From positions 1 through 64,000 of the forward strand of contig DAOPZY010000016.1 in NCBI GenBank assembly GCA_035353615.1: a stretch of DNA of 64,000 bases, written 5' to 3'. The translations under genes and the position numbers were made by a program. The notes beneath the pieces are model-generated. The model was not told where the DNA came from. It was given only the letters and a program-made list of their open reading frames with translations, and searched no databases. Positions 7,604-16,217 of the stretch are shown here, piece after piece. This stretch comes from CAXXOK01 sp035353615 (GTDB taxonomy: Bacteria > Bacillota > Clostridia > Christensenellales > Aristaeellaceae). Each line of letters opens with the position of its first letter. Position 1 is the stretch's first letter.

Positions 7604-7637
7604 AATAGCCGATCCGGGGTTGCCCGGATCGGCTATT
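7604..7637 (+). terminator. Second twin hairpin, perfect 15-bp stem
   Basis: AATAGCCGATCCGGG pairs perfectly with CCCGGATCGGCTATT around a GTTG loop. It shares the 15 bases AATAGCCGATCCGGG with the hairpin region at 7390. No T tract on either side. It could terminate or protect transcript ends. Confidence 0.5.
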
Positions 7638-7808
7638 GATGTTCGATTGAACCCGCGACCGGCGCATTCATGCTTACGGATTCAGCATGACCGGCAGATT
7701 AACGCGTAAAACAACCCAACGGCTCCGTCCGTGATTGTGCTCCGCGAGGCTTCCGCCCAAAACGCGATCGCCGCGAGCCTCCGTCGGGCCTTGCCTGCGA
7801 ACGCCGGT

Positions 7809-8531
7809 TTACAACACCTTGCGTAAAAAATCTTGCGTGCGGGGGTTGCTTGGGTTTTCAAAAATCTGCTTGGGGGTGCCTTCCTCCAGCACGATGCCGC
7901 CATCCATAAACAGCACGCGGTCGCCCACTTCACGGGCAAAACCCATTTCATGCGTTACCACCACCATGGTCATGCCGTCCAGCGCCAGCTGCTTCATCAC
8001 TTCCAGCACTTCGCCGACCATTTCGGGGTCCAACGCGCTGGTAGGTTCGTCAAACAACATCACATCCGGGTTCATGGCCAGGGCGCGCACAATGGCGATG
8101 CGCTGCTGCTGCCCGCCGGAAAGCTGCTTGGGAAACGTGTTCGCCTTTTCCGGCAAGCCGACGCGCGTGAGCAGCTCCATGGCGCGTTTCTGCGCCTGTT
8201 CCTTGGTCATCAGCTTATGGGTGATGGGCGCGAGCGTGATGTTATCCATCACGCTGAGGTGCGGAAACAGGTTAAACTGCTGAAACACCATGCCCATGCG
8301 GCAACGGATGGCGTCGATGTCCGTTTTCGGGGCTGTGATCTCGGTGCCTTCAAAAAAGATTTGGCCGCTGGTAGGTTGCTCCAGCAGGTTGAGGCAGCGC
8401 AGGAACGTGCTTTTGCCGCTGCCGGAAGGCCCGATAATAACGACCTTTTCACGCGGGGCAATATGCTGGTTGATGCCGTTGAGCACTTCCAGCTTACCAA
8501 AGTGTTTGTGAAGGTCTTTAACGGTTATCAC
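7809..8531 (-). CDS. Polar amino acid ABC transporter ATP-binding protein (GlnQ/ArtP-like)
   Basis: ATPase subunit of a polar amino acid importer. Walker A GPSGSGKST (about residue 34), Q-loop VFQQFNLFPHLSVM, signature LSGGQQQR, Walker B VMLFDEPTSALD and H-loop VVTHEMGFA are all present. The length of 240 is normal. Its start overlaps the end of the permease gene by 14 nt, so the two are co-translated from the operon promoter near 10250. An ARG box in that promoter region suggests arginine or a related amino acid as substrate. Confidence 0.96.
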   Translation of the reverse strand: MITVKDLHKHFGKLEVLNGINQHIAPREKVVIIGPSGSGKSTFLRCLNLLEQPTSGQIFFEGTEITAPKTDIDAIRCRMGMVFQQFNLFPHLSVMDNITLAPITHKLMTKEQAQKRAMELLTRVGLPEKANTFPKQLSGGQQQRIAIVRALAMNPDVMLFDEPTSALDPEMVGEVLEVMKQLALDGMTMVVVTHEMGFAREVGDRVLFMDGGIVLEEGTPKQIFENPSNPRTQDFLRKVL

Positions 8532-9303
8532 CCTGACGCAACCTCCTTTCCAGCTTGCCGAGCAGTTTGGTGAGCACGCCCGTCACAATCAGGTACAGGA
8601 TACCGGAAACGATGTAGGGCGTAAACGCGCTGTACGTTTTGCTTCGGATATAGTCGCCGGCCTTGGTCAGCTCTGTAAGCGCGATGTAGGCGAGAATGGA
8701 GGTTTCCTTAATCAGCGTGATGAACTCGTTGCACATGGCGGGCAACGCCGTTTTCAGCGCCTGTGGAAACACAATCAGCCGCATGGTTTGCCAGTTGCTC
8801 AGCCCCAACGATCGCCCGGCCTCGGTTTGGCCTTTATCCACGCTTAAAATACCGCTTCGCAATATTTCGCTAACATAGGCGGCGCTGTTGAGCCCGCAGG
8901 CAATCACGCCAATAATCACACGGTCGATGGCGATGGTGCCGAAAATGCCGAAGTTGATAATCAACACCTGTAAAAGCATAGGCGTGCCGCGGATGATGCC
9001 CACATAAACCCCGGCCACCTTTTGCAGGGGTTTGGCATGGCTCAGGCGCATCAGCGCGAGCAGCATCCCCAGAAACAGGCCCAACAGCGCCGCAAAGAAG
9101 GATACCTCCAGCGTGATCCCGAGGCCCTTGAGGTAATTCTGCCAGCGGTTGTTGTACAGCACGTTCTGATAGATTTCTTTATAGATCGTCTGCCAGAAAT
9201 CCAACTGCCCCGCGACGGCTTTATCTTTGATTAAAAGCCACCACTGATCAAACAGGTTCGCGCTTGCAGCTTCCGCCGCGCCCAGCATTAACGTTGAAAG
9301 CAT
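8518..9303 (-). CDS. Polar amino acid ABC transporter permease (HisM/GlnP family)
   Basis: Integral membrane subunit of the same importer. After about 55 N-terminal residues the binding-protein-dependent permease domain begins (NYLKGLGITLEVSFFAALL). It contains IIRGTPMLLQV and the EAA loop EAGRSLGLSNWQTMRLIVFP that docks on the ATPase. About five membrane segments are visible. The 261-residue length is slightly long because of the N-terminal extension. TCGGAGGAT precedes the ATG. It is second in the operon behind the binding protein, and a stable hairpin lies between those two genes. Confidence 0.95.
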   Translation of the reverse strand: MLSTLMLGAAEAASANLFDQWWLLIKDKAVAGQLDFWQTIYKEIYQNVLYNNRWQNYLKGLGITLEVSFFAALLGLFLGMLLALMRLSHAKPLQKVAGVYVGIIRGTPMLLQVLIINFGIFGTIAIDRVIIGVIACGLNSAAYVSEILRSGILSVDKGQTEAGRSLGLSNWQTMRLIVFPQALKTALPAMCNEFITLIKETSILAYIALTELTKAGDYIRSKTYSAFTPYIVSGILYLIVTGVLTKLLGKLERRLRQGDNR

Positions 9304-9374
9304 AATGATCCTCCGATACGGCGTTGGGGGCGCGTGACGCCGCTACCCCCGCGTACTGTTGAAACGAAAGGAAA

Positions 9375-9402
9375 GCGGGAAGGTGGCTGTCCGCCTTCCC
9401 GC
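9375..9402 (-). terminator. Intercistronic hairpin between binding protein and permease
   Basis: A 12-bp stem GCGGGAAGGTGG/CCGCCTTCCCGC (one wobble) with a 4-nt loop and no T tract. Hairpins in this place often stabilise the upstream mRNA and give more binding protein than permease. That role is inferred. Confidence 0.5.
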
Positions 9403-9432
9403 GTTACGGTGCATAAAACCGGGGGTGATGAA

Positions 9433-10197
9433 TTATTCGGCGGCTACGTCGGCCGTGCCGTAGATGTTCCAGGTTTCAGCCAGCTTGTCGATGGTGCCGT
9501 CCGCAATCAGGGACTCGATGGCGGAGTTGAGCTTGGCTTTCAGTTCATCCTGACCCTTGGCCAGCGCGATCGCGTAGTATTCCGCTTCGAAGGTGATGGC
9601 GTCGCTCACAACCAGCGTATCATCGCCCAGCTCGGCAAGGATTTTCTCGGCCACGGGGGTGTCGGTGATAACCGCGTCCAGCTTGTTGCCCTGAAGGTCC
9701 ATCACGGCGTCAAGCGCTTTGGTGTAGCTGAATACGTTGCTCTCGTCGGTCAGCGCCTCGGCGGCTTCAACGGCGGTGGTGCCGGTCTGCACGCCGATTT
9801 TCTTGCCCATTACGCTGGCGTTATCGGTGATGCCGCTGTCGGCTTTCATAATCAGGCAGGGGCCGTTCTGGGCGTAAGGCGTGGTGAAGTCCACGTTGGC
9901 CAGGCGTTCTTCCGTTATGGAGAGGCAGCTGAGGCCAAGATCATACGTCCCGGTCTGCACGCCGGCGATGATGCTGTCAAAGTTGGTGGATTCAAACGTA
10001 ATGTCCTGCCCGATCAGCTTGGAGATGGCGGCGGCGAGGTCGGCGTCAAAGCCAATGACGTTGCCGGAATCGTCCAGGGATTCAAAGGGCGGATAGTCCG
10101 GGCTGGTAGCGGCTTTCAGCGCGGTGGTTTCGGCCATGGCGGAAACGCTGAACAGCACCATCATCAGGGCAACAATCAGAGCCAACATCTTCTTCAT
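9433..10197 (-). CDS. Amino acid ABC transporter substrate-binding protein (SBP family 3)
   Basis: Extracellular binding subunit. Residues 1-22 form a signal peptide ending AMA-ET. No lipobox cysteine is visible, unusual for a Gram-positive binding protein. The mature part is a family 3 periplasmic-type fold (ATSPDYPPFESLDDSGNVIGF, DFDSIIAGVQTGTYDLGL-like blocks, RLANVDFTTPY, IGVQTGTTAVE, DAVITDTPVAEKIL). GGAGGG precedes the ATG at 10197; an in-frame ATG at 10269 lies inside the promoter and is rejected. First gene of the importer operon. The upstream ARG box points to arginine or a related ligand, which is an inference. Confidence 0.94.
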   Translation of the reverse strand: MKKMLALIVALMMVLFSVSAMAETTALKAATSPDYPPFESLDDSGNVIGFDADLAAAISKLIGQDITFESTNFDSIIAGVQTGTYDLGLSCLSITEERLANVDFTTPYAQNGPCLIMKADSGITDNASVMGKKIGVQTGTTAVEAAEALTDESNVFSYTKALDAVMDLQGNKLDAVITDTPVAEKILAELGDDTLVVSDAITFEAEYYAIALAKGQDELKAKLNSAIESLIADGTIDKLAETWNIYGTADVAAE

Positions 10198-10240
10198 AAG
10201 GGTAACCCTCCAAATACACATTTTTTGTGGGAATGTGCAT

Positions 10241-10269
10241 AGTATACATCGGCCGAGGCATATTGTCAA
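10241..10269 (-). promoter_or_regulatory. Strong sigma-A promoter of the amino acid transporter operon
   Basis: Minus-strand TTGACA (10269-10264), 17-bp spacer, TATACT (10246-10241). Confidence 0.88.
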
Positions 10270-10275
10270 TACAAA

Positions 10276-10293
10276 AATGAATATTTATTCAGA
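10276..10293 (-). promoter_or_regulatory. ARG box (ArgR/AhrC operator) upstream of the transporter promoter
   Basis: The minus strand reads TCTGAATAAATATTCATT, which fits the known ArgR consensus WNTGAATWWWWATTCANW at every defined position. It lies 6 bp upstream of the -35 box and overlaps the stop codon of the fumarase beta gene. It is a single box; ArgR often binds pairs, so a regulatory effect is likely but unproven. Confidence 0.65.
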
Positions 10294-10861
10294 TTTTTGC
10301 GTGCTCCTCCATCTCCGCCAGATAACGCTGCTGCCCGATACGGTAAAAATCCCCGCCCAGTGCGTCCATGGCGACGGTCAGCGGCATGTTTTCCACCGTG
10401 AGCCGTTTAATGGATTCGGTGCCCAAATCGTCATAGGCGACCACTTCCACCTGTTTCACGCAAGCCGCCATATACGCTGCGCACCCCGCCACCGCCACAA
10501 AGTAGACCGCGCCGGTTTCCTGAATCGCTTCGCATACGGCCGGCCCGCGTTCGCCCTTGCCAATCAGGGCGGCCACACCGTAGCGCAGCAGGGCGGGGGT
10601 GTAAGGGTCCATCCGCACGCTGGTTGTGGGGCCAATGGCCCCGCAGGTTTTGCCCGGCGGGGTAGGCGTCGGGCCTGCATAAAAAACCGTTTGCCCGCGC
10701 AAATCCACGGGCAAGGGTTCGCCAGCCGCCAGCGCGGCGCAAAGGCGCGCGTGCGCCGCGTCCCGCGCGGTGTACAGGATGCCGCTGACCGTTACGCTGT
10801 CGCCGGCACGGAGAACCGCAAGCGCCTTGCGGTCAAAAGGGGTTGTAAGCGGGATCGGCAT
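10289..10861 (-). CDS. Class I fumarate hydratase beta subunit (FumA C-terminal domain type)
   Basis: Small subunit of the two-subunit iron-sulfur fumarase (or closely related L(+)-tartrate dehydratase), which interconverts fumarate and malate. 190 residues, normal for this subunit. Family blocks are LRAGDSVTVSGILYTARDAAHARL, LRGQTVFYAGP, GAIGPTTSVRMDPYTP and GKGERG. AAAGGA lies 9 nt before the ATG at 10861; the frame stays open upstream but the extra residues do not match the family. It is downstream of the alpha subunit gene but separated by an unusually long 420-bp spacer. Confidence 0.92.
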   Translation of the reverse strand: MPIPLTTPFDRKALAVLRAGDSVTVSGILYTARDAAHARLCAALAAGEPLPVDLRGQTVFYAGPTPTPPGKTCGAIGPTTSVRMDPYTPALLRYGVAALIGKGERGPAVCEAIQETGAVYFVAVAGCAAYMAACVKQVEVVAYDDLGTESIKRLTVENMPLTVAMDALGGDFYRIGQQRYLAEMEEHAKI

Positions 10862-11281
10862 GGTTGGCACGTCCTTTCTGCCCCTTGGGGCAAGGAAGCC
10901 GGCATACCGCACGGCTGGTTGGGTTCGCCCGGGGAGGGTCTGAAGCTCCCCGGCGGCTGAATATAAGTGTATAAACATACAGCCAAACAGAAAAAGTACA
11001 TCGAAAAGTGTTGCCCCGCCGCCGGCGGACGATGGCTTGGAAGGGTCAGAAAGCGGTTCACAGGATGACGGACACCTCATCGCTATTCGGGCGCAGACTG
11101 TCAGATAGCCTCTGCCGCCGCTGGGAAGGGCAAGGATGCCGCCCCTGTGTGTTGCAGGTTGAACCTTTGCCTGCCGAACGCCTTACGCCACGGTCCTTCA
11201 TTTCAGAGGGTTTTGGACAGCCCGGGTAGTTTTCCCGGCGCGCAGCCCAGCCAGCCCTCCGACAATCCCGACAGCAATCCG
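10862..11281. other. 420-bp spacer between fumarase subunit genes
   Basis: No gene is supported here. A perfect palindrome TGCCCCTTGGGGCA (10879-10892) sits next to the beta-subunit Shine-Dalgarno, and an AT-rich patch lies near 10960-11010. I see no convincing promoter. The two subunits are normally encoded back to back, so this may be an inserted or decayed segment. Confidence 0.4.
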
Positions 11282-12133
11282 TTACAGTGTTTCTGTTGCG
11301 TGGCGGGTTACGTGGCACCCGACATTCACCGCCACCGGAAGGCCGGCAATATGCGTAGGCGCGGTTTTGATGCGCACCGACAGCGCCGTGGTCAACCCGC
11401 CGAAACCCTGCGGCCCAATGCCCATGCGGTTGATTTCGGCAAGCCACTCCTCCTCCAGCGCCTGATAAAACGGATCGGGGTGCGGGCCTTCGCGCAGTTC
11501 CACCAACGCCTCCTTGGCCAGCAGCGCCACCCCTTCAAACGTGCTGCCGATGCCAATGCCCAGCATCATAGGCGGGCAGGGGTTCGCGCCCGCCAGCCGG
11601 ACGGTTTCCAGCACAAACGCCTTCACGCCTTCCAGCCCGTCCGCAGGGGTCAGCATGGCGAGGCGGCTCATGTTCTCGCTGCCAAACCCTTTGGGGGATA
11701 CCGTCAGCGTTAGTTTGTCGCCGGGCACGGCGCGGATGTGCAGCACCGCCGGGGTATTGTCGCCGGTGTTGCCGCGACGGATCGGGTCGCGCACAACCGA
11801 TTTGCGCAGCCAGCCATCGGTGTAGCCCCGGGCCACGCCCGCGTTCACGGCGTTTTCCAGCGTGTCGCCTTCAACATGCACATCCTGCCCGAGTTGGGCA
11901 AACACGACCGCCATCCCCGTGTCCTGACAGATTGGCACATCTTCCTCGGCGGCGATGGCCGCGTTTTTTTGCAGCAGGTGAAGCACGTCGCACGCGGGTG
12001 GGTACGGTTCCCGGGCCGCAGCCTCCGCAATCAGGGTGGCTACGGGGTTGGGTAGCACGGTGCAGGCTCGCCTGCACAGGCGTGCAATACAGTCGGCAAT
12101 CTGCTCGCTTTGAATGGTACGGATGCTTTGCAT
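11282..12133 (-). CDS. Class I fumarate hydratase alpha subunit
   Basis: Large subunit of the [4Fe-4S] fumarase/tartrate dehydratase family. 283 residues, normal. Candidate cluster cysteines are in DVPICQDTGMAVVF, LAGANPCPPMMLGIGIG and AVNVGCHVTRHATETL. Other family blocks are RRGNTGDNTPAVLHI and LTVSPKGFGSENMSRL. GGAGG precedes the ATG at 12133. Hydratase direction cannot be told from sequence. The upstream 212 bp to the next gene (12134-12345) show no further gene or clear promoter. Confidence 0.94.
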   Translation of the reverse strand: MQSIRTIQSEQIADCIARLCRRACTVLPNPVATLIAEAAAREPYPPACDVLHLLQKNAAIAAEEDVPICQDTGMAVVFAQLGQDVHVEGDTLENAVNAGVARGYTDGWLRKSVVRDPIRRGNTGDNTPAVLHIRAVPGDKLTLTVSPKGFGSENMSRLAMLTPADGLEGVKAFVLETVRLAGANPCPPMMLGIGIGSTFEGVALLAKEALVELREGPHPDPFYQALEEEWLAEINRMGIGPQGFGGLTTALSVRIKTAPTHIAGLPVAVNVGCHVTRHATETL

Positions 12134-12345
12134 GGGTGCGCCTCCTTCAAATCGGGGCCAAATGGGACAAAGGGCATTTGTGTATGCGCAGGCAATGAAC
12201 CGGGAAGGTTTTATCAAGGGGCAAGACCGCCCCGGGGGTTTCTAAGCTGTTGATCGCATCGTGCCACTGAGCCGGCCCATCGGCAACGGGGTTTCGCTCG
12301 ACGGTATCAAACCGCTTGTTCCTGCGCGGGGCCGGCTTTGGCGGG

Positions 12346-13026
12346 TCAGTCCAGATCAATCCTCAGAACTTCGCAGGGGTTGCCCCAGCGCGGCACAGGC
12401 ACCGCGTTGGCCGCCCCCGCGCTCACAATCATCCTTTGATCGACAATGCCGTGCGTGAACTTGGGGAAAATGCCCTGTCCCGGGGCATACAGCCCCCGGT
12501 TGGCGATGCGGATCTGCCCTCCGTGGGCATGACCGGCCAAAACCAGATCAACCGACGTTCCCCTCAGGTTGCGCACATAATCCTCCGGGCGGTGGCACAG
12601 CAGCACTTTACAGCCGTTTTCAGCCTCCATGGCCGGCAGCATATCCGGCTGGCCAAAATTGTCCGGCCGGTACCAGCAACCCACCAGCAACTCCCCCACA
12701 CGCGCGTATCCGTTGATGAGCAGGGTGGCGCGGGTGGCGCGCACGGCGGCGCAAAAAGCGTCGAAATCCCGCAGCCGGGCTTCGTGGTTGCCGATACCCA
12801 TCAGCGTTGGCAACCGGGAGGAGGCTTCCCTGAGAAAATCGACTCCCCGGTCGTACCTCTGGTGGTAACGGTCCGCCACATCCCCCGGCACCAAAAGCGC
12901 GTCCGCGCCGTCCAGCATGGGCAAAATATCCTCATAGGGCCGGTTGTGCAGGTCGCATACCACCATCAGCCGCAGGGGGCGGCTGAGCTTGCCGGTATGC
13001 CACGGGTAAACGGTCAGCTTTCGCAT
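12346..13026 (-). CDS. Calcineurin-like metallophosphoesterase (YkuE-like)
   Basis: A soluble 226-residue phosphoesterase with the complete metal-binding set: VCDLHNR, VPGDVADRY, GIGNHEAR, LLCHRPED and AGHAHGGQ. It differs from the enzyme encoded at 2147-2995, which lacks the GNH motif and has a membrane anchor. GGGAGG lies 8 nt before the ATG at 13026, and a good promoter lies just upstream. Substrate unknown; relatives act on nucleotides or lipid-linked pyrophosphates. Confidence 0.9.
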   Translation of the reverse strand: MRKLTVYPWHTGKLSRPLRLMVVCDLHNRPYEDILPMLDGADALLVPGDVADRYHQRYDRGVDFLREASSRLPTLMGIGNHEARLRDFDAFCAAVRATRATLLINGYARVGELLVGCWYRPDNFGQPDMLPAMEAENGCKVLLCHRPEDYVRNLRGTSVDLVLAGHAHGGQIRIANRGLYAPGQGIFPKFTHGIVDQRMIVSAGAANAVPVPRWGNPCEVLRIDLD

Positions 13027-13058
13027 GGGCATTCCTCCCTCACGGTCAGGCTGGCGGC

Positions 13059-13087
13059 ATTGTACCATATCCGGCGCGGCATTTCAA
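13059..13087 (-). promoter_or_regulatory. Promoter of the second phosphoesterase
   Basis: Minus-strand TTGAAA (13087-13082), 17-bp spacer, TACAAT (13064-13059). Confidence 0.7.
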
Positions 13088-13125
13088 ACCGGCGAAGCGG
13101 AGCTTTCGCAGGCAGGCATGAACAA

Positions 13126-13159
13126 AGCAGCGGACGCCCTTTTCAGGGAGTCCGCTGCT
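13126..13159 (-). terminator. Terminator of the PrsA-like gene
   Basis: A 15-bp stem AGCAGCGGACTCCCT/AGGGCGTCCGCTGCT with one mismatch and a 4-nt loop, followed on the minus strand by TTTGTTC. It begins 13 nt after the stop codon. Confidence 0.8.
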
Positions 13160-13172
13160 CAATCCGGTTGTT

Positions 13173-14540
13173 TTAGTTGGAAAGGCGATCGGTGTAAACT
13201 TTGGCGTTAGCGTCGGTAACCCACTGGTTCACTGTGGTGGTGTACAGATCGTCCTGCTTGGTGGTAAGCAGCGATGCGCTGATTTTGTCCTTAATATCGG
13301 CAAGCGGCACCGCGCCTTCCGCAAGGTCGCTCACATACTTCACAAAATGCGTGCCATACTGCGTATGGAACGGGGCGGAAACGTCGCCAACCTTGGCCAG
13401 CGCCATAGCCGCGTCGGTAAACTCGGTCACATACTGCGTATCGCCCTTGCACACCAGATAGCCTTCCGTTTTGGCGGGCTCGCTCTGCATGCCGGTATCC
13501 TGGCCGTAGGTGGCCATCAGCGCGTCAAAATCCTCACCGGCGGCAAGCTTGGCGGAAATTTCGTCAACCGTTGTCTGGATGTCGGCATACCCTTTATCCT
13601 TGGCGGTTTGCAACTGCGTGTTGAGGCCCGCGATATCCGCGTCCAGCTGCGTTTTCGCGTCGTTGAGCTTGGCGCGGCGCTGCACCATTTCATCGGTGTT
13701 GCCGGTTTCGTCGGTAGGGATGGCGGCGATCATGGAGCTGTTGGTGTCCAGATCGTCCTGCTTGGCGGTAATCTGATCCTGAATATCGCTGATGGCCTTG
13801 GTATCCTCATCGGTAAACTTGATCAGCAGGTTCTTGACGTAGCGGTAGCCGGCCGGGCGGTAATAGATAATCGAGCTGCCCGCCACGTCGGTGGCGTACT
13901 GGGAAAGGTTATCGGTATAGCTGGTTTTGGCGGCTTCCAGCTTGGTGTCGTACTCGGTCTGGATGTCCGCGTCGGTCACGGTCACGTCCTTCACGACGGC
14001 GGCCTTGAGCTTTTCCTGCGCCTTGGAGTTCTTCTGGTCGCTGAGCACGGAAGCCTCGTCCGGGTAACCGAGCTCGGTCATCTTATCGGTGATCGCCTTG
14101 GTCAGGTCGTCGCCGGTCAGGGTGGTGTCCGAGAAATAACTTTGCTTGATGGTATCCACGTATCCCTGATAGGTTTCGTCAGCGGCCTTCTGAATGTCCG
14201 CCAGTTCCGCGTCGGTGAACACGTCCATGCCCTGTTCCTTGATTTGCTGGCTTACCACGGCGTTTTCGATCATCCACTGAATGGCCTGCGTTTGCGCGGT
14301 GGCGATGGTGGTCGCGTCGGTGGTGTCATAGCTCATGCCGTAGAGGCTGTACATGTAGGACATATAAGAGAGTACGTTTTGCGTGGCGTTTGATACCTGA
14401 GCCTTGGTATAGGAGGTGCCCGCAACCTCGATCACCACGGTCTGATCGGCCGTCGAGGCGCTATTGGTTGTGGAAGTGCAGCCTGTGCCAAGCGCCAGCA
14501 CTACGGTCATCAGTTCCGCCAGAAATACACGTTTGCGCAT
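13173..14540 (-). CDS. PrsA/SurA-like extracellular foldase (peptidyl-prolyl isomerase lipoprotein)
   Basis: Likely a surface foldase helping secreted proteins fold. Residues 1-20 are a signal peptide with a loose lipobox (LGTGC), so probably lipid-anchored. About residues 30-210 form a SurA-type chaperone region, 230-300 hold a coiled-coil-like insert rich in D, Q and K, and 310-430 form a parvulin PpiC domain (SAKLAAGEDFDALMATYGQD, GDVSAPFHTQYGTHFVKYV). The 455 residues make it longer than Bacillus PrsA. GGGGAG precedes the ATG at 14540. Single-gene unit with its own promoter and terminator. Confidence 0.88.
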   Translation of the reverse strand: MRKRVFLAELMTVVLALGTGCTSTTNSASTADQTVVIEVAGTSYTKAQVSNATQNVLSYMSYMYSLYGMSYDTTDATTIATAQTQAIQWMIENAVVSQQIKEQGMDVFTDAELADIQKAADETYQGYVDTIKQSYFSDTTLTGDDLTKAITDKMTELGYPDEASVLSDQKNSKAQEKLKAAVVKDVTVTDADIQTEYDTKLEAAKTSYTDNLSQYATDVAGSSIIYYRPAGYRYVKNLLIKFTDEDTKAISDIQDQITAKQDDLDTNSSMIAAIPTDETGNTDEMVQRRAKLNDAKTQLDADIAGLNTQLQTAKDKGYADIQTTVDEISAKLAAGEDFDALMATYGQDTGMQSEPAKTEGYLVCKGDTQYVTEFTDAAMALAKVGDVSAPFHTQYGTHFVKYVSDLAEGAVPLADIKDKISASLLTTKQDDLYTTTVNQWVTDANAKVYTDRLSN

Positions 14541-14587
14541 GATTGTTCTCCCCTTATCGTTTGTGGCTTCCACAGGAAGTTTGCATC

Positions 14588-14616
14588 ATTATAGCCGATT
14601 CATCCTGAAACGGCAA
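14588..14616 (-). promoter_or_regulatory. Promoter of the PrsA-like gene
   Basis: Minus-strand TTGCCG (14616-14611), 17-bp spacer, TATAAT (14593-14588). Confidence 0.72.
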
Positions 14617-14680
14617 GCAATTTTCGGAGGATTCACGCTTTGTTCACGGCTTGCGGCCGTGGCGGAGGGTTGCCCCGCAC

Positions 14681-14710
14681 TTGATTATTGCCGGCGTTAA
14701 GGGGTATAAT
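14681..14710 (+). promoter_or_regulatory. Promoter of murC
   Basis: TTGATT (14681-14686), 18-bp spacer, TATAAT (14705-14710), 38 bp before the start codon. Confidence 0.7.
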
Positions 14711-14747
14711 ACGGCTTGGAAAAAAACCTCGAAAAGGCGTGATTGGC

Positions 14748-16157
14748 ATGGCAACCCCGCACATCCGGGATTTTCAGGGCAAGCGGATCCATATGATCGG
14801 CATCGGCGGCAGCAGCATGAGCGGATTGGCGCGGATGCTCTGTTCGCAGGGTTACCGCCTCACGGGAAGCGATAATCTGGAAACCTACGCCACCAAAGCG
14901 CTGCGCGAGGAAGGCGTGCCCGTAACCATCGGCCACCGCCCCGAAAACGTGCGCGACGCGGAGTTGGTGGTGTATACCGTCGCCATCCTGCCGGACAACC
15001 CCGAGCGTGTGGAAGCGGAACGCCTGCGCCTCCCCACGCTGGAACGCGCCACCCTGCTGGGGCAGCTGATGGAAGGTTGCGGCGTGGCCATCGGGGTTTG
15101 CGGCACGCACGGTAAAACTTCCACCACCTCCATGCTTGCTCAGGCGCTGGTGGAAGCGGGCGCGGACCCGACGGTGCACATCGGCGGTTCTCTTGATTTT
15201 ATCGGGGGTAGCACGCGCATTGGAAACGGCGACGTATTCCTGACCGAGGCGTGCGAGTTTAACGCAAGCTTTCTGCACCTGCGCCCAACCATTGCCGTCG
15301 TTACCAACATTGAGGAAGATCACCTCGATTTTTATAAGGATATTGACGATATTCAGCAAACTTTCGGCAAGTTTTTATCCTTGCTGCCCCTGCACGGCTA
15401 TGCTATTGGCAACGGCGACGACGCGCGGGTGGTCGAGCTGTTTGACAGCCTTGCCTGCCATACCGTAACCTACGGCATGGGGCGCGAATGCGATTGGCGG
15501 CCCGCGAACCTCGCTTATGACGATCAGGGCCGCGGCAGCTTTGACGTTAGCCGCCACGGTAAAGCATTAGGCCATGTGGCCTTGCAGGTGGCTGGGTTTT
15601 TCCACGTATACAACGCGTTGGCCGCCGTCGCCTGCGCCTATGCCCAGGGGGCGGATCTGGACAAGGTTTGCCGGGCGTTGGGGGAATTTGCCGGCGCGCA
15701 CCGCCGTTTTGAGCTGACGGGCGAAATCGACGGCGTAAAGCTGTACCACGATTACGGCCACAACCCCACGGAGATGCGCAATGTGCTATCCGTAGCCAAA
15801 TTGCAGCCGCACAACCGCCTGTGGGCGGTGATGCAGCCCCACACCTTCAGCCGGGTTAAGCGGTTGTTCCCGGATTACCTGACCTGCACGCGGGATGCGG
15901 ATATCACGCTTGTGACCGATATTTATGCCGCCCGGGAGAAAGACCCCGGCGATATCAAAGCCACGCAGATTGTGGAAGGGATGCTGGCACACGGCGTGAA
16001 CGCCGTTTACACGCCAACGTTTGACGCGACCGAGCAGTACCTGCGCGCGCATTGGCAACCCGGCGATTTGGTGCTGACGATGGGCTGCGGCAACATCAAC
16101 CAGCTGAACGATCAAATGAACGAGCACGAAACGGCGAACGTCGGCGCGGCGCAATAA
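14748..16157 (+). CDS. murC: UDP-N-acetylmuramate--L-alanine ligase
   Basis: MurC adds L-alanine to UDP-MurNAc in the cytoplasm, the first peptide step of peptidoglycan synthesis. 469 residues, typical. The N-terminal nucleotide fold shows HMIGIGGSSMSGLARML, the central ATP site GVCGTHGKTSTTSML, then FLTEACEFNASFL, ITNIEEDHLD-type block (VVTNIEEDHLDFY) and AHRRFELTGE, with the C-terminal domain at DYGHNPTEMRN and FSRVKRLFPDY. I chose the ATG at 14748, which follows AAAAGG by 10 nt; an in-frame GTG at 14739 is a less likely alternative. It stands alone, not in a division cluster. Confidence 0.96.
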   Translation: MATPHIRDFQGKRIHMIGIGGSSMSGLARMLCSQGYRLTGSDNLETYATKALREEGVPVTIGHRPENVRDAELVVYTVAILPDNPERVEAERLRLPTLERATLLGQLMEGCGVAIGVCGTHGKTSTTSMLAQALVEAGADPTVHIGGSLDFIGGSTRIGNGDVFLTEACEFNASFLHLRPTIAVVTNIEEDHLDFYKDIDDIQQTFGKFLSLLPLHGYAIGNGDDARVVELFDSLACHTVTYGMGRECDWRPANLAYDDQGRGSFDVSRHGKALGHVALQVAGFFHVYNALAAVACAYAQGADLDKVCRALGEFAGAHRRFELTGEIDGVKLYHDYGHNPTEMRNVLSVAKLQPHNRLWAVMQPHTFSRVKRLFPDYLTCTRDADITLVTDIYAAREKDPGDIKATQIVEGMLAHGVNAVYTPTFDATEQYLRAHWQPGDLVLTMGCGNINQLNDQMNEHETANVGAAQ

Positions 16158-16217
16158 AGCGCGGAGCCTGCCGTTCCTCCGCGGCAAACGAATCGACTCG
16201 GCTCATCAAACACTGGA

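Noticed and set aside
7390..7637. Insertion sequence between twin palindromes
   Set aside because: The interior is only about 180 bp, has no transposase frame, and matches the dispersed non-coding repeat.
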